This document shows, piece by piece, positions 37,496 through 45,106 of a DNA stretch of 46,566 nucleotides. Each line of letters opens with the position of its first letter. The first letter of the stretch is position 1. Location of the stretch: positions 1 to 46,566 of the forward strand of contig JAUIIX010000020.1 in assembly GCA_030431515.1 (NCBI GenBank), given 5' to 3'. The translations under genes and the position numbers were made by a program. The DNA comes from a bacterium (GTDB taxonomy: Bacteria; Bacteroidota; Ignavibacteria; Kapaibacteriales; UBA2268). Under the pieces are notes generated by a model, which saw only the letters and a list, made by a program, of their open reading frames with translations, did no database searches and was not told the origin of the DNA.

Positions 37496-40345
37496 ATGCG
37501 TAGTTTATATATATTTCTATTATTATTTTCAACTAATTATATTAGTTATTCTCAAAATAGTTTTGAGATAGATGTAAACACACTGATAGCGAATGAAACA
37601 GTTTTTTCTATAGTTAGTAATAACGCTTATACATATTTCGGTGGTTCATTTAAAATGCTAGGAAAATATACTGGTGGAGGTGATATTGTAACTTCTTCAT
37701 CTGGCACAACGAGTTTTGACAATTTATATATTGATGGGGAAGTTGAATGTTCTGTTTCTGATGGCTCAGGCGGTTGGTATATTGGAGGCGAGTTCTCACA
37801 AGTAGCTGGTGTAACAAGAAATAGAATAGCACATATAAATTCAGATGGAACGCTTGATTTGGATTGGAATCCAAACTCAAATAGCCGTGTTAAATGTATT
37901 GCCATAGGAGGAAATTTTATTTATGTTGGTGGTGATTTCAGCAATATAGGTGGACAAGCAAGAAATCATCTGGCTAAATTAAATAATACAAACGGAAGTG
38001 CTGATTTAAGTTGGAACCCAAATTCTAACAGAGGGATAGAAGCAATTGCAGTGAGTGGCAATGATATTTATGTTGGTGGTTGGTTTAGCCAAATTGGTGG
38101 ATTAGCTAAGAGTTATGTAGCAAAATTAAATAATACAAATGGAAATGCTGAGGCGAATTGGAGTCCAAACCCTGCTTCTGCTATAAGATGCATAGCTTTA
38201 AGCGGCAATGATGTTTATGTTGGAGGATATTTTTCAACTATAGGAGGGCAAACAAGGAATAAAATAGCTAAGTTAAATAACACAAATGGTGATGCTGATC
38301 CGAGTTGGAGCCCAACTGTAAGTACTGCAGTTCACTGTATATCTATTGATGGTAACAATATTTATATAGGTGGTGGGTTTACTAAAATAAATAATATTAC
38401 AATAAATAAAATAGCAAGACTTAATAATACGAACGGAGACTTTGACCCTACATGGAAGCCAGAAGCAAATGGAGATGTCAATAGTATCGCAATAAGCGGT
38501 GATGATATTTTTGTGGGTGGATATTTTTCAACTGTTGGAGGTCAGTCAAGGGCTAATGTAGCGAAGTTAAATAATACGAACGGGAATGCTGATATTAACT
38601 GGAATACAAGTGTAAGTAAAGATGTAAGAACTATTTCTGTAAATGAGAATGGTGTATTTTTAGGTGGTATTTTTACTATCCTTGGTGGGTTACAATTTAA
38701 TTATCTTGCTAGAATTAATAATGCTACTGGTAAGTTAGATGAGTCTTGGAAACCAAATCCAAATGATCTAATATACAGTATTGCTTTAAGTGAAGATGAT
38801 GTTTATACAGGTGGGAATTTCACTAATATCGGTGGAGAAAGTAGAAATAGGATTGCTAAACTAAACAACACAAATGGGAATGCTGATCCATCTTGGAATC
38901 CAAACGCTAACTCAAGTATTAGGTGTATAGCTGTTAGTGGAAACGATATTTATGTTGGAGGAATATTTACAACTATTGGAGGACAGACCAGAAGTAGAAT
39001 TGCTAAATTAAATAATTCAAATGGGAACGCTGATCCTTCTTGGAATCCAGATGCTAACAATTATGTTTTTGCTCTTGCTACAAGTAATAATGATGTTTAT
39101 GTTGGAGGTGAATTTACAAATATTGGTGGACAATCAAGAAATAATGTAGCAAAGTTAAACAACACTAATGGGAATGCTGATCCTTCTTGGAATCCAAATG
39201 CTGACCAAGAAATTAGATCCATGGCAATTAGTGGAGATGATATTTTTGTAGGTGGATCTTTTGAAGAAATTGGTGGACAAACAAGAACTAATATTGCTAA
39301 ACTAAATAATACAAATGGGAATGCTATATTAGACTGGAATTCAAATACAAATAATGATGTTTATAGTATTGCAGTAAGTGGAAATGATATTTATATTGGT
39401 GGTAATTTTTCAAATAGTGGTGGAGAAAGTAGAAATCGCATTGCTAAATTAAACAATACAAACGGTAATGCTGACGCGAATTGGAGTCCAGATGCAAATG
39501 GTACAGTTTGGGCTATTTCTATAAATAACAATAATATTTATTTTGGTGGAAGTTTTAAAAAAGTAGGAGGAAATAATTTAGAATATTTTGCGAAAATTAA
39601 TAATTTCCTTGCACCTTCAATTAGTAATCCTAATATTGTGAAAGTGTATGACAACTCTGCTACTCTGACAAGCCAAATAACCATTAATGGCTTAACTACC
39701 ACATACACTTATGAATACGGAACTTCATCTGGCAATTATTCTGCGACAACAACTTCTAAAGAAATTACAGCAAATGGAAGTGCAACGGTTGTATTAAGTG
39801 GATTAGATGCTGATGATGAATATTTTGTAAGGGTTAGGGCTATAAACACAATAGGGATTTCTTACTCAAGTGAAATAAGCTTTATAAATACGAATACTCC
39901 TCAAAATCATACTGCAACTTTTACCTTAGCGAGAAATGAAATTACACAACTAATATTTAATCATCAATCTGCCCAAAGTATTGGTGCCAGTGGATATATT
40001 ATTTTATATAAACAAGGAAGTAGTTTTACTGGAGTACCTGTTGATGGTGGTAATTACTCAGTAGGTGGTACGATAGGAGACGCAACAATCGGTGCGATTA
40101 TAACAGATGCAAATGCTATTGAAGCTACTATAAGTGGTTTAACTAAAGATGTTCAATATCATATTAAAATATATCCATTCAATTGGGATGGTAGTGATAT
40201 TACTACTGCGGAATATAAAACAGATGGTGATGTTCCATCATTAACAGTTGTAACTGTTCCTACTCTTGGAGAATGGGGAATGATGGCTTTTGTTGGGTTG
40301 ATGGCTTTTGGAGGAGTCTTTTTTGTTAGGAAAAGAATAGTATAA
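37496..40345 (+). CDS. Delta-60/DUF5122 repeat protein with FN3 and IPTL-CTERM sorting signal
   Basis: A 949-residue secreted protein. The signal peptide MRSLYIFLLLFSTNYISYSQ leads into ~12 near-identical delta-60 repeats of 49 residues (consensus NPNAN..IRCIAVSGNDIYV then GGIFTTIGGQTRNRIAKLNN then TNGNADPSW), filling about residues 95-705. A fibronectin-III-like domain (TYTYEYGTSSGNYSATTT, ~710-805) and a second beta domain (~815-920) precede VPTLGEWG, a hydrophobic segment and VRKRIV. The repeats are similar at DNA level, so copy number could vary by recombination. It is a likely XrtH substrate on the cell surface. The function of the propeller is unknown. Confidence 0.92.
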   Translation: MRSLYIFLLLFSTNYISYSQNSFEIDVNTLIANETVFSIVSNNAYTYFGGSFKMLGKYTGGGDIVTSSSGTTSFDNLYIDGEVECSVSDGSGGWYIGGEFSQVAGVTRNRIAHINSDGTLDLDWNPNSNSRVKCIAIGGNFIYVGGDFSNIGGQARNHLAKLNNTNGSADLSWNPNSNRGIEAIAVSGNDIYVGGWFSQIGGLAKSYVAKLNNTNGNAEANWSPNPASAIRCIALSGNDVYVGGYFSTIGGQTRNKIAKLNNTNGDADPSWSPTVSTAVHCISIDGNNIYIGGGFTKINNITINKIARLNNTNGDFDPTWKPEANGDVNSIAISGDDIFVGGYFSTVGGQSRANVAKLNNTNGNADINWNTSVSKDVRTISVNENGVFLGGIFTILGGLQFNYLARINNATGKLDESWKPNPNDLIYSIALSEDDVYTGGNFTNIGGESRNRIAKLNNTNGNADPSWNPNANSSIRCIAVSGNDIYVGGIFTTIGGQTRSRIAKLNNSNGNADPSWNPDANNYVFALATSNNDVYVGGEFTNIGGQSRNNVAKLNNTNGNADPSWNPNADQEIRSMAISGDDIFVGGSFEEIGGQTRTNIAKLNNTNGNAILDWNSNTNNDVYSIAVSGNDIYIGGNFSNSGGESRNRIAKLNNTNGNADANWSPDANGTVWAISINNNNIYFGGSFKKVGGNNLEYFAKINNFLAPSISNPNIVKVYDNSATLTSQITINGLTTTYTYEYGTSSGNYSATTTSKEITANGSATVVLSGLDADDEYFVRVRAINTIGISYSSEISFINTNTPQNHTATFTLARNEITQLIFNHQSAQSIGASGYIILYKQGSSFTGVPVDGGNYSVGGTIGDATIGAIITDANAIEATISGLTKDVQYHIKIYPFNWDGSDITTAEYKTDGDVPSLTVVTVPTLGEWGMMAFVGLMAFGGVFFVRKRIV
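37790..39600 (+). repeat. 147-bp DNA tandem repeat array inside the 949-residue gene
   Basis: The word gctgatcc/gctgat recurs at 38882, 39029 and 39176, spaced exactly 147 bp (49 codons), within long stretches of matching sequence (aaattaaataatacaaatgg). About 12 units cover most of the gene; outer units are more diverged. Limits are approximate. Confidence 0.85.
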
Positions 40346-40420
40346 AATTATTTAAAGTATAATTTAATGCCTATAAGTTTTTAATTAAATTTATAGGCAT
40401 TTTTTTTTGTTTTATTTTTA
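40007..40420 (+). repeat. 414-bp duplicated block, copy B
   Basis: Counterpart of 36839-37252. It includes the beta domain, the sorting signal, the stop codon and the terminator hairpin (40366-40401) of the 949-residue gene. Confidence 0.92.
40366..40409 (+). terminator. Intrinsic terminator (shared 36-nt hairpin, copy 2)
   Basis: Arms AATGCCTATAA (40366-40376) and TTATAGGCATT (40391-40401), 14-nt loop, then a run of T. It lies 21 nt after the stop codon of the 949-residue gene and is identical to copy 1. Confidence 0.9.
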
Positions 40421-40580
40421 AAATTTTTTATTTAGTATTAAATAAACTATTAAATTTATAATGATTTGTAATTATAAAATTATTATTATATTATTGTAAT
40501 ATATAAAATGAAATTATAAAATATTTTATTATTATAATTATTAACTTTTTAAAATAAAGAATAAAACAAGGATTTATAAA

Positions 40581-41822
40581 ATGGTTCAAATATACTTATT
40601 AGTATTAGTTTTATCTATTAATTGCTTTTCGCAAAACACATCTGGTAGTTGGACACAATTAAATCCACCAACCAAACCAAGTATTAGAGATGCAAGCATC
40701 TTAACTCAAGTATCAGATTCAGAATTAATTCTTTTTGGAGGATATGATGGTTCAAATATTGACGAAACTTGGATATTTAACAATACATCAAGCAGTTGGA
40801 CACAATTAAATCCACCAACCAAACCAAGTGCTAGGCGTGGCAGTATGATGGCAAGAATCTCTAATGATGAGGTTTTGCTTTTTGGAGGTAAAGACGCAGA
40901 TTATAATGATGAAACTTGGATTTTTAATAATAGTTCTGGTAGTTGGACTCAATTATTTCCACCTAGTTCTCCTGACGCTATACAAACTGGAATGATGTCA
41001 AGAATATCTGATGATGAGGTTTTACTTTTTGGTGGATATGATGATAATTATATTAATGAAACATGGATATTTAACAATACATCAGGAAGTTGGACTCAAT
41101 TAAGCCCACAAATTAAACCAATTGGAAGACGTAGTTGTGTAATGTCGCGAATATCAGATGATGAAGTTGTTCTTTTTGGAGGGTATGATGGCTCAACAAA
41201 TTTAGATGACACTTGGATTTTTAATAATATTTCTGGAAGTTGGACTCAATTAAGTCCTCCAAGCGAACCTAGTGCTAGAAGGGGCGCAATGATGTCTAGA
41301 ATATCCGATGATGGCATTTTGCTTTTCGGGGGATATGATGGGGCTAGAAGTAATGAAACATGGATTTTTAATATACTTGATACAGAACCAACTACACATT
41401 CAAATACATTCGCGCAAATAGGTGAATCTAATAATTCAATTACTTTTAGTTTTCAATCATTAAATGCAATTTCTGCAGATGGCTACTTAATTTTAAAATC
41501 TACATCTAATATTGAAAATCCTGTTGATGCAACTAGTTATTCTGTTGATGATAACATTGGATCTACTCTAGTCGTTGGTAAAATAACTGATGTTCAGGCA
41601 ACAAATTTTGTTTTAACTAATCAACAATTTCAAAAATCTTATACCTTTAGATTAGTTCCTTTCAATGTAGGTACTAAACCTATTACTACAAACTACTTTA
41701 ATACAAATGCACCAACTATAAATGCTTACACTATTCCAACTCTTGGAGAATGGGGAATGATGGCTTTTGTTGGTTTGATGGCATTTGCTGGAGTGTTTTA
41801 CATTAAGAATAGAATAGTGTAA
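40581..41822 (+). CDS. Kelch-like repeat protein with IPTL-CTERM sorting signal
   Basis: A 413-residue secreted protein. The signal peptide is MVQIYLLVLVLSINCFSQ. About five Kelch/galactose-oxidase-type repeats of ~48 residues follow (SARRGSMMARISNDEVLLFG, then DETWIFNN.SGSWTQLNPP; residues ~25-265). The DEVLLFGG and TWIFN motifs are the Kelch hallmarks. A beta domain (~275-385; ADGYLILKSTSNIENPVD) comes before IPTLGEWG, a hydrophobic stretch and KNRIV. The final basic tail is IKNRIV instead of VRKRIV. Unlike its neighbours it lacks the shared terminator, so transcription may read into the next gene. Confidence 0.9.
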   Translation: MVQIYLLVLVLSINCFSQNTSGSWTQLNPPTKPSIRDASILTQVSDSELILFGGYDGSNIDETWIFNNTSSSWTQLNPPTKPSARRGSMMARISNDEVLLFGGKDADYNDETWIFNNSSGSWTQLFPPSSPDAIQTGMMSRISDDEVLLFGGYDDNYINETWIFNNTSGSWTQLSPQIKPIGRRSCVMSRISDDEVVLFGGYDGSTNLDDTWIFNNISGSWTQLSPPSEPSARRGAMMSRISDDGILLFGGYDGARSNETWIFNILDTEPTTHSNTFAQIGESNNSITFSFQSLNAISADGYLILKSTSNIENPVDATSYSVDDNIGSTLVVGKITDVQATNFVLTNQQFQKSYTFRLVPFNVGTKPITTNYFNTNAPTINAYTIPTLGEWGMMAFVGLMAFAGVFYIKNRIV

Positions 41823-41876
41823 AATGAATAAAATTTAATATAACTGATAGTATTCCAATAAATTATCAAATACAAC

Positions 41877-41906
41877 TTGTTTTCTTCTTAATAAATGTTA
41901 ATTTTG
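41877..41906 (+). promoter_or_regulatory. Promoter of the third propeller gene
   Basis: TTG (41877-41879), 19-nt spacer, TAATTTTG (41899-41906). It matches the Bacteroidota promoter form and predicts a leader of about 70 nt; AGGGA lies just before the ATG at 41984. Confidence 0.7.
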
Positions 41907-41983
41907 CAAACTGGTTAAAAAAAAGACTATAGATTTCAATAAATAGTCATATTTACTTATACATAAAAAAAATTGAGGGATAA

Positions 41984-43798
41984 ATGAAAAACATATATTT
42001 TTTAATCGTGCTTTTAGTATGCCTAAGCTCTGGCTATTGTTATGAGCACGAAACAAACTTCCCAGAAACAAATGGTAGAGTAACTGCCTTTGTTCGACAG
42101 GGGGATTATATTTATCTTGGAGGAGATTTCACTGTAATTGGTGGTGAGTCCATTAATAGGTTAGCTCGGGTGAATGTCAACACGAATACAGTTGATAATA
42201 CTTGGTCACCAAATGTCAATGATGATATATTTGATCTATTTTCCGATGGGACTAATATATATTTTTTTGGAAACTTTACAAGCGTTGGTGGTACTACAAG
42301 AAATAGAGCCGCAAAGGTTGCTATCTCAGATGCTTCACTTGATGCCACATTTAATCCTAACTTAAATAATACTGTACTCGGAACAGATTTTGACGGCACA
42401 TACTTCTATATTGGAGGAAATTTTACAACTGTTGGTGGCACGTCAAGATCAAACTTAGCTAAAATTTCTACTGATGGATCTCTTCAAGCTGGAAACCCAG
42501 CACCAAATAATATAGTGAGAGCAGTTGAAGTAAGCGGAAGCGATTTATATATAGGTGGACAATTTACATCTGTAGATGGTCAGGGAAGATTGAGATTAGC
42601 TAAAATCAATGCAACATCGATGGCTTTAGATGGTACATTTAATCCTGGAGCAAATAATATAGTTTCTGCCCTTGTTATACATGATGGTGATTTGTATGTT
42701 GGAGGTGATCAAACTGAAGTTGATGGGCAAGCAAAAACTTATTTGGCAAGGGTAGATGCCTCAGATGGTAGTTTAGACAATTCTTTTGAGTCAACTGTAT
42801 CTGGAGGAATGGTTAGAGCAATGGATGTATATAACTCTAAATTAGCAATAGTTGGAGACTTTACAAGTATAGATGGTCAAGTTAGATCTTATAATGCACT
42901 TGTAGATTTTATAGATGGATCTGTCGATACAGATTTTATTTTCAATGGTGATGCAAGAAATAGAGCGGTTTATACGGATGGTAGTAATTTATATATAGGT
43001 GGTGAAATGCTTACCTTAAATGGCACTAGTTCAGATTTTGTTGCAAGAATAACAAATTCAACACCTCCTGAGGCTTATGCTCCCTTAATTAGTCAAACTA
43101 ATACAACATCAGCGTCATTTACTTCAGAAATATTTTCTAATAATGAATCTACTACAGTTACTTTTGAATATGGAACAGTAACAGGAGATTATTCTGCGAC
43201 GACTACAAATCAAACAATAAGTGGAGGAAGTACAACAACTACTGTTAGTTTTAATAATACAGGATTAGATGATAATGAACAATACTTTGTTAGAGCAAGA
43301 GCAGAGAATAGCACTAGTTTCTCCTATTCAACTGAAACATCATTTTGGACATTAACAGACGAGCCAGAGACACATACAAACTCCTTTGCACAAGTCGGAG
43401 AAGCAAACACCTCAATTTCTTTTAGTTTTCAATCATTGAATACAATCACTGCTGATGGGTATGTCTTATTAAGGTCAACAGCAAATATCGAAAACCCTGT
43501 TGATGGTAGTGGTTATTCAGTTGACGACAATTTAGGGTCAACAGTTGTAGTAGGTAAAATAACTGATGCAAACACAACAGAGTTTGTATTAAATAACCAA
43601 CAATTTCAAAAATCTTATACATTCAAATTAGTACCTTTCAATGTAGGTGATGACCCTGCAACAACTAATTATTTTATAACAGATGCACCAACTATAAATG
43701 CTTATACTATTCCTACATTAGGCGAATGGGGAATGATGGCTTTTGTTGGTTTGATGGCAATTGGTGGAGTATTTTTTGTTAGGAAAAGGATAGTATAA
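41984..43798 (+). CDS. Delta-60/DUF5122 beta-propeller protein with FN3 and IPTL-CTERM sorting signal
   Basis: A 604-residue secreted protein. The signal peptide (MKNIYFLIVLLVCLSSGYC) precedes about seven delta-60-type repeats (RVTAFVRQGDYIYLGGDFTV, SDLYIGGQFTSVDGQGRLRLAKIN, ~25-365). A fibronectin-III-like domain (TFEYGTVTGDYSATTT, ~370-460) and a terminal beta domain (~465-575) like that of the Kelch protein follow. It ends with IPTLGEWG, a hydrophobic segment and VRKRIV. It shares its C-terminal domain type with the preceding gene but its propeller type with the two genes before that, so it looks like a mosaic of island modules. xrtH follows directly. Confidence 0.91.
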   Translation: MKNIYFLIVLLVCLSSGYCYEHETNFPETNGRVTAFVRQGDYIYLGGDFTVIGGESINRLARVNVNTNTVDNTWSPNVNDDIFDLFSDGTNIYFFGNFTSVGGTTRNRAAKVAISDASLDATFNPNLNNTVLGTDFDGTYFYIGGNFTTVGGTSRSNLAKISTDGSLQAGNPAPNNIVRAVEVSGSDLYIGGQFTSVDGQGRLRLAKINATSMALDGTFNPGANNIVSALVIHDGDLYVGGDQTEVDGQAKTYLARVDASDGSLDNSFESTVSGGMVRAMDVYNSKLAIVGDFTSIDGQVRSYNALVDFIDGSVDTDFIFNGDARNRAVYTDGSNLYIGGEMLTLNGTSSDFVARITNSTPPEAYAPLISQTNTTSASFTSEIFSNNESTTVTFEYGTVTGDYSATTTNQTISGGSTTTTVSFNNTGLDDNEQYFVRARAENSTSFSYSTETSFWTLTDEPETHTNSFAQVGEANTSISFSFQSLNTITADGYVLLRSTANIENPVDGSGYSVDDNLGSTVVVGKITDANTTEFVLNNQQFQKSYTFKLVPFNVGDDPATTNYFITDAPTINAYTIPTLGEWGMMAFVGLMAIGGVFFVRKRIV

Positions 43799-43819
43799 TT
43801 TTATTTTAAAGTATAATTT

Positions 43820-43862
43820 AATGCCTATAAGTTTTTAATTAAATTTATAGGCATTTTTTTTA
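43820..43862 (+). terminator. Intrinsic terminator (shared 36-nt hairpin, copy 3)
   Basis: Arms AATGCCTATAA (43820-43830) and TTATAGGCATT (43845-43855), 14-nt loop, then T-rich sequence. It separates the 604-residue gene from xrtH. The 36 nt are identical to copies 1 and 2, although the flanking bases differ. Confidence 0.9.
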
Positions 43863-43870
43863 TTTTACTA

Positions 43871-43900
43871 TTGTGTTTTGAATGATTTTATTTATTTTTG
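43871..43900 (+). promoter_or_regulatory. Promoter of xrtH
   Basis: TTG (43871-43873), 19-nt spacer, TATTTTTG (43893-43900), directly after the terminator. The predicted leader is only about 20 nt. The sorting enzyme therefore seems to be transcribed independently of its upstream substrate. Confidence 0.65.
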
Positions 43901-43925
43901 TATAATTTAAAATAATAATTATAAT

Positions 43926-44423
43926 ATGAATCAAAAAGATAAAAATGCTTATAAGTTTTTAGTTAAGTTTATAGGTATTATTGCATTATATTATTTGATA
44001 ATAGCAGTTTTTGGAACTGATTATTTATCTCCTTATTTGAATATATCAGCTTGGATTTCAAGCGGTATATTAAGTTTGTTTACTAATAGTGCTTATAGTG
44101 TTGGACATCAAATTATTGGTGATGGAGTCTCTTTATCTCTTTCTTATGGTTGTGACGGAACAGATCAGTTTATTGTTTTTATTGCTGGAGTACTATCATT
44201 TCCTTCCTCATTAAATAAAAAATTAATTGGAATTTCTTCTGGCTTAGTTGCAATTTACTTTTTGAATTTATTTAGAATAATTGGACTATTCTTTGTTGCT
44301 AATAATGATTTCTCCTTATTTGAAACTTTCCATGTAGTAGTCTTCCCTATTATATTTATTATTATTTCATTGATATTTTGGTATATTTGGATTAAATGGG
44401 ATTATGATGAAAAAGTATCTTAA
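43926..44423 (+). CDS. xrtH: Exosortase H (IPTL-CTERM-specific sorting transpeptidase/protease)
   Basis: A 165-residue integral membrane protein with about five helices. The exosortase triad is present: Cys76 in LSYGCDGTDQFIVF, Arg117 in YFLNLFRIIGLF and His136 in FETFHVVVFP. Small size and the GC(D/N)G..-IV-F motif fit the XrtH branch, which pairs with IPTL-CTERM proteins. Four such proteins are encoded just upstream. The enzyme should cleave the C-terminal signal on the outer face of the inner membrane and hand the protein to an anchoring step. Codons 7-18 coincide with a hairpin nearly identical to the terminators of the substrate genes. The start at 43926 is the first ATG after the promoter. 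Confidence 0.9.
   Translation: MNQKDKNAYKFLVKFIGIIALYYLIIAVFGTDYLSPYLNISAWISSGILSLFTNSAYSVGHQIIGDGVSLSLSYGCDGTDQFIVFIAGVLSFPSSLNKKLIGISSGLVAIYFLNLFRIIGLFFVANNDFSLFETFHVVVFPIIFIIISLIFWYIWIKWDYDEKVS
43944..43979 (+). other. Terminator-like hairpin inside the xrtH coding sequence
   Basis: Arms AATGCTTATAA (43944-43954) and TTATAGGTATT (43969-43979) enclose a 14-nt loop. 32 of 36 bases equal the three terminators. The changed arm bases create G-U wobbles, so all 11 pairs remain possible in RNA. There is no trailing T run, so termination here is not expected. It encodes NAYKFLVKFIGI (codons 7-18). Confidence 0.9.
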
Positions 44424-44997
44424 TTATATTTATCCAGTAATCGCCTTTGTTTTATTTTTAATATTTTACTCTTTTTTAGAAAGTATTATAACTAATATTT
44501 TAATTTATACTTATCAAGTTTGGTTTGACTTTTTTATTAATTCAAATGGTCAAGAGTTACTTAGACAAGTTGATATAATTAGTAAAAATAGTGGAGAGAT
44601 TACTTTTCTAACTGCTTTTATTGACTTGAGTAATATTAATCAAAGCCCTGTAAAGAATACAGATATTGTGATTTTTAATGAAATTATTTTACCAATTATA
44701 TTTTACTTATCTTTTATTATTTTATTTATTAAAAGACATTTAAAATATATATCTATTTCCTTTTTTACATTATTATTTATACTTTGGTTTAAAGTAATAA
44801 TTACTATTTATGATAATTATTCCCACCCAGATTTTATTCTAAAAGAATTAATTTTCCCTTTTTCGCAAATCGTTTATTACACCAACTCTCTTTTATCCTA
44901 CGTTGGAACATCCTTTAGTTTGATGCTTTCAGTGATTTTTATAGTTATGTTTTTAATATTAAAAACTGATTTATTAAATAAATTGAATGTAAAGTAG
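44404..44997 (+). CDS. Probable exosortase H-associated membrane protein
   Basis: A 197-residue membrane protein. Helix 1 (~10-35), an extracytoplasmic loop of ~50 residues (SNGQELLRQVDIISKNSGE...), two or three middle helices (~95-140) and a C-terminal helix (~165-188). It overlaps the 3' end of xrtH by 20 nt and is therefore translationally coupled. XrtH genes are commonly followed by an XrtH-associated membrane protein, and topology, size and position agree. No conserved catalytic residue is visible and I could not check a family profile. It may assist signal recognition or anchoring. Confidence 0.6.
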   Translation: MMKKYLNYIYPVIAFVLFLIFYSFLESIITNILIYTYQVWFDFFINSNGQELLRQVDIISKNSGEITFLTAFIDLSNINQSPVKNTDIVIFNEIILPIIFYLSFIILFIKRHLKYISISFFTLLFILWFKVIITIYDNYSHPDFILKELIFPFSQIVYYTNSLLSYVGTSFSLMLSVIFIVMFLILKTDLLNKLNVK

Positions 44998-45106
44998 AAA
45001 ATAGAAAAAATCAATCTTACCATTATTATTCCATCATTTTAAGCATTTAAAGATTTTCACAAAATAGTCGATAATATAATTAATAGTATCATACCAAAGG
45101 ATTGGC

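Noticed and set aside
37790-39600. Regularly spaced repeats suggestive of a CRISPR array
   Set aside because: The 147-bp period is in frame and encodes delta-60 protein repeats; there are no short palindromic repeats with unique spacers.
34559-43798. T9SS (Por) C-terminal sorting domain on the surface proteins
   Set aside because: The ends are IPTLGEWG plus hydrophobic helix plus basic tail, the exosortase type, with none of the Por CTD motifs.
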